Of a DNA stretch of 64,000 nucleotides, positions 27,937 to 36,868 are shown in pieces. Numbering within the stretch: position 1 is the first letter of the stretch; each line of letters starts with the position of its first letter. Source of the DNA: Paenibacillus polymyxa. Its GTDB lineage: Bacteria; Bacillota; Bacilli; Paenibacillales; Paenibacillaceae. The position numbers and the translations under genes were made by a program. The notes beneath the pieces were generated by a model. That model searched no databases. It was not told the DNA's origin and worked only from the letters and a program-made list of their open reading frames with translations. The stretch lies in NCBI RefSeq assembly GCF_001719045.1, contig NZ_CP015423.1, forward strand, positions 558,001 through 622,000, given 5' to 3'.

Positions 27937-28905
27937 TTAGACCCACCACATCTCGCTCAGCGGTTCTTCAATCAGTACCTGGCGAAGATTGTGGACGGCC
28001 TTAGTAAAGCCTTCCTCCACGGACATCAGACCATCTTCATGCTCAATACTCACTACATAATCGTATCCCACCAGACGCAGAGCACTGATAATATCTGCCC
28101 AGGTTTTTACATCATGCCCATAGCCCACAGTTCGGAACTGCCAAGCACGATCTAGCATTTTCGTATATTCCTGCATATCGGTAAGTCCATATTTATTTAC
28201 ATTGATCGGATCAATCGTCGTATCCTTGGCATGAAAATGGTGAATGGCTCCCTCTCGGCCCAAAATTTGAACCGCCTGCACTGGGTCAATTCCCTGCCAC
28301 CACATATGGCTCGGATCCAGATTAGCACCAATGACCTCTCCCGCAGCTTCACGCAAACGAAGCAAGGTCGCTGGTGTATGAACGGAGAAGCCCCCGTGTA
28401 GCTCCAGCCCAATTTTAACATGATGATCTGCTGCAAATTTCCCCGTCTCGGTCCAGTAAGGAATAATTTTATTCTCCCATTGCCACTTCAACACTTCCTG
28501 AAAATCATTAGGCCACGGAGCTACAGGCCAGTTTGGATATTTCGCATCCTCATGATCACCCGGACAGCCAGAGAAAGTGTTCACAACTGGAACTTCCAGC
28601 TTTTCTGCCAATCGAACGGTTTTAAGAAACGTATCATGATCAGCCTGGGCCAAATGCTTTTGCGGATGGAGAGGATTGCCGTGACAGCTAAGCGCACTAA
28701 TCGTTAGTCCGCGGGACTCTACTGCCTTTTTGAAATTTTTGAGCGCTGTATCGTTTTCCAGCAACTCATCCGGCTTACAATGCTTATCCCCAGGGTTGCC
28801 GCCTGTACCGATTTCTACAGCATCCAATCCTTGAGAAGCCACATAATCCAGCGCCTCCTCAAGCGAACGTCCGCCAAACAACACCATAAATACTCCAAGT
28901 TTCAA
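27937..28905 (-). CDS. Sugar phosphate isomerase/epimerase, TIM barrel (first copy)
   Basis: Xylose-isomerase-like TIM-barrel (AP endonuclease 2 family) of 322 residues. Motifs are GLDAVEIGTGG, SALSCHGNPLHP, IGLELHGGFSVHTP, IGANLDPSHMWWQGID, HHFHAKDTT and VSIEHEDGLMS; the Glu, Asp and His residues in them are the usual metal ligands. Substrate unknown; relatives act on keto-sugars or inositol derivatives. Start ATG at 28905 with GGGAGGGA-type site. It is separated by 77 bp from the upstream Gfo/Idh gene and by 20 nt from the ThuA gene. Confidence 0.9.
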   Translation of the reverse strand: MKLGVFMVLFGGRSLEEALDYVASQGLDAVEIGTGGNPGDKHCKPDELLENDTALKNFKKAVESRGLTISALSCHGNPLHPQKHLAQADHDTFLKTVRLAEKLEVPVVNTFSGCPGDHEDAKYPNWPVAPWPNDFQEVLKWQWENKIIPYWTETGKFAADHHVKIGLELHGGFSVHTPATLLRLREAAGEVIGANLDPSHMWWQGIDPVQAVQILGREGAIHHFHAKDTTIDPINVNKYGLTDMQEYTKMLDRAWQFRTVGYGHDVKTWADIISALRLVGYDYVVSIEHEDGLMSVEEGFTKAVHNLRQVLIEEPLSEMWWV

Positions 28906-28982
28906 AAGAAATCCCTCCCTGTATCATATGTGAAAAAAGCTGCTTTCATTATAATGATGGTCTATTCGGGATAATTACGGGC

Positions 28983-30065
28983 TTAGTCAAAATAGACAGC
29001 TTTCCCCGTACGAGCCGATTCATAGATAGCTTCCAAAATTTCAGTAACAACCAGTGCCTGTTCCGGCTTCACAAGAGGTTCTTTGTCGTCCAGAATAGAT
29101 TCGATCCACAGACGGGCTTCGCGGTCTGCTTCATTTTCCGTTTCTCCAGAGTAAAAGGCAACACCGCCTGCATCCAGATCTATTTTCGTATCAAACAAGC
29201 GGCTGTTCTTTTCCCCGTTAATGCGCAATCCATCCTGCATATCGGCTCCGCCTTCGGTACCGCATAACAGCGTCTTCGCTTCGCCAAACTCTACAACGTT
29301 CAATGCCCAGCTGGACTCTAGTACAATCGTAGCTCCATTTTGCATCGTAATAAAACCAAAAGCTGAGTCCTCTACCTTAAATTCCTCAGGATTCCAAGGT
29401 CCAAAGGCATTTGCTGCATCTTTACGATCCCCTAGCTTATGGAAGGTTGAACCTAGTACGCTTTTAGGCTTGTAATTATCCATCAGCCAGAGTGTCAGGT
29501 CGAGTGCATGCGTGCCAATATCAATAAGGGGGCCACCGCCCTGCTTCTCTTCATCCAAGAATACTCCCCAGGTCGGAACTGCGCGACGGCGTAGAGCAAT
29601 GGCTTTGCCCAGATAAATGTCTCCAAGCTCTCCTTGTTCGACCAATTGCTTCAGATACAAACTATCATCACGATAACGGTTTTGATACGCAATAGACAGC
29701 TTCTTACCTGTACGGTTGGCCGCATCGAGCATTTCCCGTGCCTGCTCTGCAGTTTTAGCCATCGGTTTTTCACACAGCACATGCTTACCTGCCTCAAGCG
29801 CCGCTACGGTAATTTCCGAGTGCGAGTCGTTGGGTGTACATACATGTACGACTTCAATGTCTTTATTTTCTAACAGCTTACGGTAATCGCTATAAACTTG
29901 CGAGCCTTCAACTCCAAACTTTTCTGCTGCCTCTTCAGCGCGCTCCTGAATGATGTCACAGAATGCAACGATTTCTGCACGCTTCTGCTTGGCAAGACTC
30001 GGCAAGTGTTTGCCGTTTGCAATCCCTCCACAACCAATAATCCCGATTTTGAGTGTTTTAGACAT
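28983..30065 (-). CDS. Gfo/Idh/MocA-family NAD(P) oxidoreductase
   Basis: 360 residues. N-terminal Rossmann fold with IGIIGCGGIANGKHLPSL, then VVHVCTPNDSHSEI and HVLCEKPMAKT, where EKP carries the catalytic-site Lys of the family. The C-terminal sheet domain includes GGGPLIDIGTHALDLTLWLM. Typical substrates are sugars or inositols; combined with ThuA and two isomerases it may make or use keto-sugars. The start is ATG at 30065 (GGGAGG at suitable distance); the frame stays open to 30119 inside the preceding gene. It overlaps the upstream isomerase by 8 bp. Confidence 0.92.
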   Translation of the reverse strand: MSKTLKIGIIGCGGIANGKHLPSLAKQKRAEIVAFCDIIQERAEEAAEKFGVEGSQVYSDYRKLLENKDIEVVHVCTPNDSHSEITVAALEAGKHVLCEKPMAKTAEQAREMLDAANRTGKKLSIAYQNRYRDDSLYLKQLVEQGELGDIYLGKAIALRRRAVPTWGVFLDEEKQGGGPLIDIGTHALDLTLWLMDNYKPKSVLGSTFHKLGDRKDAANAFGPWNPEEFKVEDSAFGFITMQNGATIVLESSWALNVVEFGEAKTLLCGTEGGADMQDGLRINGEKNSRLFDTKIDLDAGGVAFYSGETENEADREARLWIESILDDKEPLVKPEQALVVTEILEAIYESARTGKAVYFD

Positions 30066-30825
30066 GAATATTTCCTCCCTGAGCTGCGTATTGTTGGAGC
30101 CATTTAATACTGGTTTCAATGCTTTCGATTGGAGGGTTTGAGCAGAAATCCTGTTCTACGACGATCCAATCCACACCTGCCTGAATAGCGGCGTCTGTAA
30201 TGGCCTGAAGCTGCACTTCGCCTTTGCCAAGCTCTACAGTTACTGCTTTTTGTTGCTCGTCACGTGCCATATCCTTTAAGTGAATGATAGGCAGGCGTCC
30301 ATTATAACGTCCGATGTATTCCACTGGATCATAGCCCCCATAGTATACCCAACAAGTATCCATTTCGACCTGTAACAAATCATCGGAAACCGCATCATAT
30401 AAAGCATCGAATACCGGGCGATCATTGATTTTTTCTGTCAATTCAAACTCATGATTATGATAAGCCAGTATCAAGCCCTGTTCTTTCACTTTTTCACCAA
30501 TACGATCCAAATTAGCAAAAAGTTCATCCCACTGTCGCTGTTCTTCGGTTAAATAAGGAACGATTAGGTATTTATTTCCCAATTCTTTGTGGTATGCAAT
30601 CTCCTCATCCAAATGATCCAGCAAACGAGAATATTGTATATGAGTTCCGACAACTTCCAGATTCAGCTCATCCAGAAGCGCTCTGACATCCTTGGCATTA
30701 CGTTTGAAAAAGGTATGAAATTCTACCCCTTTATAGCCAAGCTCAGCTACCTTGCGCAACGTACCTTCAAAATCCTGTTCAAGCTCTTCCCTTACTGTGT
30801 ACAATTGCAATCCTACTTTAGCCAT
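30058..30825 (-). CDS. Sugar phosphate isomerase/epimerase, TIM barrel (second copy)
   Basis: 255 residues of the same superfamily as the gene at 27937 but clearly diverged. Motifs are VGLQLYTVREEL at the start, GYKGVEFHTF, LAYHNHEFEL, QVEMDTCWVYYGG, LPIIHLKDM and WIVVEQDF. IolE-like and 3-dehydro-sugar isomerases have this form; substrate unknown. The ATG at 30825 has AAAGAGGTGAAGGGG. It lies 18 nt after a decayed Gfo/Idh gene and overlaps the intact Gfo/Idh gene, so the three form one transcription unit. Confidence 0.9.
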   Translation of the reverse strand: MAKVGLQLYTVREELEQDFEGTLRKVAELGYKGVEFHTFFKRNAKDVRALLDELNLEVVGTHIQYSRLLDHLDEEIAYHKELGNKYLIVPYLTEEQRQWDELFANLDRIGEKVKEQGLILAYHNHEFELTEKINDRPVFDALYDAVSDDLLQVEMDTCWVYYGGYDPVEYIGRYNGRLPIIHLKDMARDEQQKAVTVELGKGEVQLQAITDAAIQAGVDWIVVEQDFCSNPPIESIETSIKWLQQYAAQGGNIHV

Positions 30826-30843
30826 TCCCCTTCACCTCTTTAA

Positions 30844-31301
30844 TTAAGATGAATTTTCCATTATATCTGTTCCATAATACAAATCCTCGTCCGGTTTGAA
30901 CGTGCTTTCCACCGTAATGTGATTGCCTTCCAATGATGAGCGCTGAAAAGCATGCATGGCTTCTAGCACATGGTAGGCCAGTTCAGCATTGGCACGATGG
31001 TCCGTGAATTTCAATGCGCCAAAGGCTTTTCACTGTACACATGCTTGCCTGCCTTTAGTATCGCCACATCTGACCGTGCATGGCTGCCAGGCACGGTCAG
31101 ATTAAATACAAGCTCAATCTCAGGCTGACGAAGCAATTCATCCACTTTGTATACGTTTTCAATGTTGAATTCATCGGCCCTCTCCTTGGCCCTCTTATCC
31201 AGTCAATCAGCGACGGCCACCACTTCAATAAGTGGGCTCTTTTGGAGATTTTCAAGATATACCGAGCTAATAGTACCGCATCCGATAATTCCGGCCTTCA
31301 T
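30844..31301 (-). pseudogene. Decayed Gfo/Idh oxidoreductase gene
   Basis: The minus-strand frame from ATG at 31301 reads MKAGIIGCGTISSVYLENLQ, a typical Gfo/Idh start, then hits TGA at 31203-31205 (codon 33). It continues as LVFNLTVPGSHARSDVAIL and [13 protein letters not shown], then jumps near 31025 directly to a C-terminal family end ([24 protein letters not shown]) in another frame. About 200 codons are missing. Thus there is one nonsense change, one large internal deletion and a frame change. It sits at the head of the isomerase operon, and its upstream region probably still holds the operon promoter. Confidence 0.88.
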
Positions 31302-31476
31302 TCGTTCCACGTCGTCACACTCCTTGGCCTCCAACATGTACTTTCTCATCTAACATGTAAGCTTTACAGTTCACATAGTATTCTATTTCTGTTTCGTTTA
31401 AAATGAATAATATGATTAAAACATGAACAATCTGGTCAATATTTGAAACAGCCATATGCCCAAAGGAGTCATCATC

Positions 31477-32295
31477 ATGTCTATCGTCGAGCCTTGTCAG
31501 GTTCTTACCGCAGGCTATTCCTTCCATCGAAAGCCCTTTTATTCGAACCAGCCTGATGGGATCAAAAATTATTTATTCCGTTTGCAAACAGATGGACGCT
31601 GCCAGGCCCGCATTAACGGGGAAATGACACGGATTGAGGCGGGTGACCTACTGCTATTCAATCCTACCGAGCCTTATGAACTGGATATTCATAGTGAGTT
31701 GAACCCCATGGGAGAGCAGGTCGTGGAAAGTGGAGATTATCACATTTTTTTCGGTGGTTCCTGGGTAGATGAGTGGTGGAACCATCACAAACGACCCAAC
31801 AGAATTAAGGTTCAGCTCACAGAAGCCCTGCTTGGCCTATTTCGTCAGCTTGTGATGGAGCAACGACGTATTTCTAATCCTTACCCGGAAATATCAAGTT
31901 ATTACATACGCATTTTATGTTTGGAGTTTGACCGTATGCTATCCGATCATCCTATCGCTACTCATCATAACTATCTTGCGTATCAGATTAAAAATTATAT
32001 TGAAGAAAACGCATCCTCTAACTTCAAACTGGATGACGTGTCTTCACACGTCGGTATCAGCGTATCCCGAGCAGTACATCTGTTTAAGGAAACATTCGAT
32101 ACGAGCATTATGCAGTACACGCTAGACATCAGGCTTAACATGGCGAGAGAACGAATCATTTTCAGTCCCATGTCACTGGAACAAGCCGCCGAATCGTCAG
32201 GATTTGCAAATTACACGTATTTTCACCGTGTATTTCGTTCCCGCTTCGGTATGTCGCCCAAAGAATTCAGGGTGATTCACCGTGAGCAATTGTAG
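31477..32295 (+). CDS. AraC-family transcriptional regulator
   Basis: About 272 residues: an N-terminal cupin-like effector domain (RARINGE-type turn at ARINGEMTRIEAGDLLLFNP) and a C-terminal double helix-turn-helix (FKLDDVSSHVGISVSRAVHLFKE; LEQAAESSGFANYTYFHRVF; RFGMSPKEFR). The start is ATG at 31477 with AAAGGAG 8 nt upstream; an in-frame ATG at 31456 lies before that site. It faces the sugar operon (first gene a pseudogene at 31301) and is the obvious candidate regulator. It is convergent with the arabinofuranosidase gene. Confidence 0.92.
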   Translation: MSIVEPCQVLTAGYSFHRKPFYSNQPDGIKNYLFRLQTDGRCQARINGEMTRIEAGDLLLFNPTEPYELDIHSELNPMGEQVVESGDYHIFFGGSWVDEWWNHHKRPNRIKVQLTEALLGLFRQLVMEQRRISNPYPEISSYYIRILCLEFDRMLSDHPIATHHNYLAYQIKNYIEENASSNFKLDDVSSHVGISVSRAVHLFKETFDTSIMQYTLDIRLNMARERIIFSPMSLEQAAESSGFANYTYFHRVFRSRFGMSPKEFRVIHREQL

Positions 32296-32296
32296 G

Positions 32297-32330
32297 ACAA
32301 AGAGAGCGTTCACCTGAACGCTCTCTTTGT
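32297..32330. terminator. Bidirectional terminator between AraC and GH51 genes
   Basis: ACAAAGAGAGCGTTCA and TGAACGCTCTCTTTGT form a perfect 16-bp stem with a 2-nt loop, with U-rich ends in both directions. Confidence 0.9.
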
Positions 32331-32377
32331 TCATAACCAATAATAGTGAATACTGCTTACATACCACGACCGTTTTT

Positions 32378-33862
32378 TTACGGAGTAATTGTCAGCATCA
32401 CTACCGACATTGGTGGCAGTGTAACATCCAAATGCTGACCTTGCAGCTGATAGGATGTGAAAGCTTCCTTTTTCACACGCTCTGGCTGATCAAACGTATT
32501 ATGTGCCTGCATATCGTCGCTGGCAAGGACAACACCGCTGATCTTTTTAATTTCTTCCAGTCCTCTTAGCTCCAAATTCAAGTTTCCCGACTCGCCCGGA
32601 TGGACGTTGCAAAAGCTAATATGAATATTGTCGTCCTGCGCCTTGGAGGCGGACACGCTAACTTGTGGGATGGAATCTCCGTCATATTCATAATCGCCTA
32701 CCTTTACATGAACAGCCAGTGCTTGCGCATCCTGATGCACCTTAAACATTTCAAATACATGGTATGTCGGCGTCAACAGCATAGCAGGGCCTTCAGTCAG
32801 AACCATGGCTTGCAATACATTAACCATTTGAGCAATATTCGTCATCTGTATTCGGTCATGGTGATTATGGAAAATGTGTAGGTGCAGCCCAGCTACCAGT
32901 GCATCGCGCATCGTATTTTGCTGATACAGGAAGCCTGGATTGGTTCCCGGTTCAGTCAGGAACCAGGTTCCCCATTCATCGACGATCAGTCCGACCCTTT
33001 TGTCAGGATCATATTGGTCCATAATGGCTGAATGACGAGTAATCAATTCATCCATATGCAATGATTTTTTCATCGTCTCGAACCATTCCGCTTCATCAAA
33101 ACCGACTGCTTGCCGTTTCCCTTCCCAGTTTCCCGGGATCGTATAGTTATGCAGGCTCAAACCGTCCATAAGATGCCCAGCTTCACGCATCAACACTTCG
33201 GTCCAACGATAATCATCCACATTCGCCCCACCTGCAATCCGATAAATGCGGTTCTCGCCATAGTTACGGACATATGTCTGATATCGGCGATACAGGTCGG
33301 CATAATATTCTGGGCGCATGTTACCGCCACAACCCCAGTTTTCGTTACCCACTCCAAAATATTTGAGCTTCCATGGTTTCTCACGACCGTTTTCCTGACG
33401 CCATGCAGCCATAGGGGACTCTCCATCGAAGGTCATGTACTCTACCCACTCCGACATTTCCTGAACTGTACCACTGCCGACATTTCCACAAATATAAGGC
33501 TCTGCATCTAACAGTTCGCACAATTGAAAAAACTCATGTGTGCCAAAATGATTATTTTCAACCACACCGCCCCAATGCGTATTTACCATTCTCTTACGGT
33601 TTTCTTTTGGCCCGATACCATCTTTCCAATGATATTCATCAGCAAAACAGCCTCCCGGCCAGCGCAGCACAGGAATATTCAGCTTTTTCAGGGCTTCCAC
33701 CACATCATTACGAATTCCGTTTGTGTTCGGAATCGGTGAGTCCTCTCCAACCCATATGCCTTCATAAATGCAACGTCCAAGATGCTCAGCAAATTGTCCA
33801 TAAATGTTTTTATTAATAATGCCTTGTTTCCAATCGGTATTAACAACAATAGAACCCTTCAC
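32378..33862 (-). CDS. Alpha-L-arabinofuranosidase, GH51
   Basis: Glycoside hydrolase family 51 enzyme of 494 residues that releases arabinose from arabinan or arabinoxylan oligomers; no signal peptide, so intracellular. The catalytic acid/base Glu is in [12 protein letters not shown] (near 172) and the nucleophile Glu in [10 protein letters not shown] (near 290). Substrate-site motifs [20 protein letters not shown] and [20 protein letters not shown] are intact; the C-terminal beta domain ends [12 protein letters not shown]. The start is GTG at 33862 with GGGGAGGG. A cre site lies about 50 bp upstream, predicting CcpA repression by good carbon sources. Confidence 0.96.
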   Translation of the reverse strand: MKGSIVVNTDWKQGIINKNIYGQFAEHLGRCIYEGIWVGEDSPIPNTNGIRNDVVEALKKLNIPVLRWPGGCFADEYHWKDGIGPKENRKRMVNTHWGGVVENNHFGTHEFFQLCELLDAEPYICGNVGSGTVQEMSEWVEYMTFDGESPMAAWRQENGREKPWKLKYFGVGNENWGCGGNMRPEYYADLYRRYQTYVRNYGENRIYRIAGGANVDDYRWTEVLMREAGHLMDGLSLHNYTIPGNWEGKRQAVGFDEAEWFETMKKSLHMDELITRHSAIMDQYDPDKRVGLIVDEWGTWFLTEPGTNPGFLYQQNTMRDALVAGLHLHIFHNHHDRIQMTNIAQMVNVLQAMVLTEGPAMLLTPTYHVFEMFKVHQDAQALAVHVKVGDYEYDGDSIPQVSVSASKAQDDNIHISFCNVHPGESGNLNLELRGLEEIKKISGVVLASDDMQAHNTFDQPERVKKEAFTSYQLQGQHLDVTLPPMSVVMLTITP

Positions 33863-33910
33863 AACAAACCCTCCCCAAAAATATTAAAATTGTTGGAACA
33901 CCCATACAAA

Positions 33911-33924
33911 TGTTTGCGCTTTCA
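33911..33924 (-). promoter_or_regulatory. cre site (CcpA operator) upstream of GH51
   Basis: On the minus strand, TGAAAGCGCAAACA fits the cre consensus TGWNANCGNTNWCA at all but one position (A for T after the central CGN). It lies 49-62 bp upstream of the GTG start. The rest of the 319-nt gap 33863-34181 is AT-rich and holds the terminator at 34099; nothing else is recognised. Confidence 0.7.
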
Positions 33925-34098
33925 TTTTGGCCTAAATATCACTCATAACAAGATTTTCTTTCGATCATAATTTTTACGCATCATTACTTTTAGTAAACAT
34001 TAATATAAATATTAATAATTAAACAAAAACATTTCACGTGTTTAATATATTTTATTGTCTACTTTTTGTCAATCGTTAAGATAATGTCCAATCAAACC

Positions 34099-34120
34099 AA
34101 AAAGCCTGCCATTAAGGCAG
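34099..34120 (-). terminator. Terminator after the DUF6171-like gene
   Basis: CTGCC and GGCAG (ATTAA loop), extended by flanking pairs, followed on the minus strand by GCTTTTTGG. It lies about 60 nt after the stop codon. Confidence 0.6.
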
Positions 34121-34181
34121 ACCAAGGTATGACTATTTTAACCCGTAATCCAGGTTCAGCCGAGCCTGAGCATTGTAGCTT

Positions 34182-34460
34182 TTAGGCTGTACCTATCCAG
34201 CGTGAACCATGGTAACTGGGACAATTTTGAGCTGCCGCCAAAGCACGTACACGAACAATACTTCCGCTGATACCACATGTATGCCCGGACATTAACTCTT
34301 CACATTGTGAGCAGGCCAGCAGTCTGGCTTCGTACACTTCATCATTTACACATTCCATTTTGGGTCTCATGTTGGTTAGAATTCTGGTAATTTGCTCTTC
34401 CGATATCGAGATATCTCTTTCACAGCCTTTACAGGTACTTGGCACAGGTATATCTTCCAT
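34182..34460 (-). CDS. DUF6171-like small Cys-rich protein
   Basis: 92 residues with six Cys: CKGCERDISISEEQITRIL near the N-terminus, ECVNDEVYEARLLACSQCEEL in the middle, then SGHTCGISGSIVRVRALAA and a late Cys in QNCPSYHGSRW. The pattern suggests a zinc-binding protein and resembles DUF6171; function unknown. The ATG at 34460 has GGGAGGG. The next gene upstream (34558-34878) is in the same direction about 100 bp away. Confidence 0.75.
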   Translation of the reverse strand: MEDIPVPSTCKGCERDISISEEQITRILTNMRPKMECVNDEVYEARLLACSQCEELMSGHTCGISGSIVRVRALAAAQNCPSYHGSRWIGTA

Positions 34461-34557
34461 CGTAAGCTTACCCTCCCCATCAACAATGTCTTAAGTAAAT
34501 ATAGTTGAGTCCATGATGCCATAAATGATAACAGTATATTCTTTATTCTGGCTAGTC

Positions 34558-34878
34558 TTATTTCCGTTCCGACGGAAGGCTCGCAGCCGCCTCAGATACG
34601 ACCATTGCCAAGTCCTCATTTCCGAACATGGACAGTACCCCTAATACCGTATCCAGCGGAATATCACCCGCTTCTTCACGCGATACAGTCAACTTGCGTA
34701 CTCGTAGCAGACGCTCGTTGCTATCCTGATGCGGATATGCTTCACTATATAGTTCCTCTGGCTCCAACCCATGATTGATACACCATTGCGCAAACACAAG
34801 GATCATCATATCTTCTTCTTGCTTATAGTTTTCAATGATGGCTTCTTCTAGCTGCTTACCACGGTTATCTTCTTCCAT
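34558..34878 (-). CDS. Hypothetical acidic protein
   Basis: 106 residues, acidic and mostly helical by composition (EEDNRGKQLEEAIIENYKQ, then MMILVFAQWCINHGLEPEELY, then DTVLGVLSMFGNEDLAMVV). No signal peptide, membrane segment or motif is recognised. The ATG at 34878 has AAGGAG 10 nt upstream. It lies between a Gfo/Idh gene and the DUF6171-like gene, all on the minus strand. Confidence 0.7.
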   Translation of the reverse strand: MEEDNRGKQLEEAIIENYKQEEDMMILVFAQWCINHGLEPEELYSEAYPHQDSNERLLRVRKLTVSREEAGDIPLDTVLGVLSMFGNEDLAMVVSEAAASLPSERK

Positions 34879-34950
34879 TCATTCATTTCTCCTTCAACCT
34901 AATTCTTGATGTCTGTCTGGACTGTTAAGATCACGTTCGGACGTTCCATA

Positions 34951-35895
34951 TTAATTACTCAAACGGCTGATCAGCTCGTCAGCCAGCATATGGCTATCCA
35001 ATACTTTTCCAGCCCGTACAGCACACTCCTCTGGACGATGAATATGCTCCAGAAAATGATTTACGACTCCGGTGAATCCCCGTCTTTCCAAAATCGTATC
35101 CCAGCTTCCAAAAGCTTGCGTTAGTGGTGAATGATTTTTTTGCATAAAAACAGCCTGTTCCATATTTGTTACTTCAACAGACCGTCCTGCCCCGTGAAGC
35201 TCCAGCTTCTCTATGTCAGCTCCTGCCTGTCTACTCATACTGTAGCTTCCGGTAGCATTCCCCAAACGTACGGTCCCGAACGCAGCATCCATATATCCTT
35301 CACTCGTCGTATTCAGACTACTATGCAGCAGCTCATAATCATCGCCACCCAGCCATAAAAGCAAATCAAGCATGTGAATTAAATCATCATAAACCGTCTG
35401 TGCCGCCGGTCTTCGATCATATCCAGTACGGTGTTTAATGGCCGCACATTGACTGAATCCACCTGCTTCCTCTAACCATGCTTTAGCAGCTACATAATGC
35501 GGGGCAAAACGTCGATTAAAGCCCACCGCCAGCAGCACGGCCTGCGCTTCCGCAAAAGCGGTCATTTCCAGATTCTGACGAACATCATAGGACAACGGTT
35601 TATCGACATACACGGCAATCCCTTTTTCAATACACGCCATAACCAGATCAAAATGAGCTTCGGTCGCGGCATGTATAAATACAGCTTCCGGTTCCCATGC
35701 TAGCAGCTCCTTCACATCTGTCGTTCCTCTTGGCAACCTATATTGCTCCATAATGAAACTCACCGGCTCCTGTGAACGGTTCATGACACCTACAATATCT
35801 ACACCTTGGTGTGCTGCCAGTAACGGTAAGTATACTTTTCGAGCAATACCACCCAGTCCTGCAATAGCTACTCTTGTCTTCGTTTGCTTGTCCAT
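34951..35895 (-). CDS. Gfo/Idh/MocA-family oxidoreductase (second intact copy)
   Basis: About 314 residues. Rossmann motif VAIAGLGGIARKVYLPLLA at the start, EAVFIHAATEAHFDLV, and VYVDKPLSYD in place of the more usual EKP; GFNRRFAPHYV follows. The family's GGG...DxGxHxxD motif is replaced by TVYDDLIHMLDLLLWL, so this belongs to a different subgroup than the enzyme at 28983 and lacks the tight active-site signature. Substrate unknown. The start is ATG at 35895 with AGGTGGG. Confidence 0.88.
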   Translation of the reverse strand: MDKQTKTRVAIAGLGGIARKVYLPLLAAHQGVDIVGVMNRSQEPVSFIMEQYRLPRGTTDVKELLAWEPEAVFIHAATEAHFDLVMACIEKGIAVYVDKPLSYDVRQNLEMTAFAEAQAVLLAVGFNRRFAPHYVAAKAWLEEAGGFSQCAAIKHRTGYDRRPAAQTVYDDLIHMLDLLLWLGGDDYELLHSSLNTTSEGYMDAAFGTVRLGNATGSYSMSRQAGADIEKLELHGAGRSVEVTNMEQAVFMQKNHSPLTQAFGSWDTILERRGFTGVVNHFLEHIHRPEECAVRAGKVLDSHMLADELISRLSN

Positions 35896-35960
35896 ATCGT
35901 TCCCACCTCTAATCACTCATTCATCTGTTGTCTAGTTTACATGGAAGTCTGCTGACAAGC

Positions 35961-36013
35961 AAAGAAAAGAGACTGCTCCCGGTCCAGTTGGAGGACCTAA
36001 CGGAACAGCCTCT
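35961..36013 (-). terminator. Terminator after the TerC-family gene
   Basis: On the minus strand, AGAGGCTGTTCCG pairs with GGGAGCAGTCTCT, with an inner GGTCC/GGACC stem, followed by TTTTCTTTG. It lies 50 nt after the gene's stop codon. Confidence 0.85.
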
Positions 36014-36062
36014 ATGGCATGAACGTTCAGCTTCAGCTAAGTTTACTTCAGTGTAAGTTAGC

Positions 36063-36752
36063 TTAGGCGTGCTGCGCTTGCTTTCTTGTTTTTTCACTTT
36101 TAATTTTTTTAACACGCATCCCAATGGCTACAACCAGAACCACAACCAGAACCTCAAAGCCGTATTTAACGACCCCGTTCATAAACCAGTGCGCAATCAG
36201 CGGTTCCGCCACCACCATTTTGGCAGCAGTATAAGCCAGTACAGCAGCACCAATCGTAATAACTACTGGGTAACGTTCAGTCAGCTTCAAGATAATCGTA
36301 CTTCCCCACACCATGATTGGAACGGAGATTGCCAGACCCAGTATAACAAGCAGCATGTTTCCATGAGCTGCTCCCGCAACAGCAAGTACATTGTCGAGGC
36401 CCATCATCGTATCCGCGATAATAATCGTGCGGATCGCTGCCCACATTTGATTCGTAGCTGAAATTTCATGTTTTTTCTCTTCGACCAGCAACTTATAGGC
36501 AATATAGATAAGTGCGAGTCCCCCAATCAAACGCAATCCGTAAATTTGCAATAAATACGTGACCAGCACTGTAGCAATCACACGAATGATGACCGCTCCG
36601 ACCGTCCCCCAAATAATGACCTTCTTTTGATTGGCCTTATCAACATTGCGAGCCGCCAAACCGATTACGATCGCATTGTCACCAGCTAGCACCAGATCAA
36701 TGATAATGATGGATACTAATGCGGTTAAAAACTCAATTGACAAAAAATCCAT
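36063..36752 (-). CDS. TerC-family Mn2+ exporter-type membrane protein (YjbE/YkoY-like)
   Basis: 229 residues with seven hydrophobic segments. The two TerC signature loops with Asp are present: IIDLVLAGDNAIVIGLA near 20 and ADTMMGLDNVLAVAGAA near 115. B. subtilis relatives (YkoY, YceF) help to metallate secreted enzymes with Mn2+ and relieve Mn2+ excess. The ATG at 36752 has AGGTGGGAG. The yybP-ykoY riboswitch directly upstream strongly supports the metal assignment. It ends with a basic tail (KKIKSEKTRKQAQ). Confidence 0.93.
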   Translation of the reverse strand: MDFLSIEFLTALVSIIIIDLVLAGDNAIVIGLAARNVDKANQKKVIIWGTVGAVIIRVIATVLVTYLLQIYGLRLIGGLALIYIAYKLLVEEKKHEISATNQMWAAIRTIIIADTMMGLDNVLAVAGAAHGNMLLVILGLAISVPIMVWGSTIILKLTERYPVVITIGAAVLAYTAAKMVVAEPLIAHWFMNGVVKYGFEVLVVVLVVAIGMRVKKIKSEKTRKQAQHA

Positions 36753-36813
36753 ACGTTTCTCCCACCTTTTTTTATTTATTTGTTATACTGTACATAGTTC
36801 AGCGCTTTATACT

Positions 36814-36850
36814 AAAAAAGCGCCATTTCACGGAATCCGGAAACGGCGCT
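36814..36850 (-). terminator. Second intrinsic terminator in the TerC leader
   Basis: On the minus strand, AGCGCCGTTTCCG and CGTGAAATGGCGCT pair and are followed by T6. It lies 60 nt before the TerC ATG and 19 nt beyond the first, riboswitch-controlled terminator. Confidence 0.8.
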
Positions 36851-36868
36851 TGACCCAAATTTGGCATC

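Noticed and set aside
33881..33909. TTGTAT-17-TAATAT as GH51 promoter
   Set aside because: The start point would fall in the ribosome site, leaving almost no leader; only the cre site is kept.
36020..36030. GAACGTTC as another SOS box
   Set aside because: It lacks the 4-nt spacer between GAAC and GTTC required by LexA.
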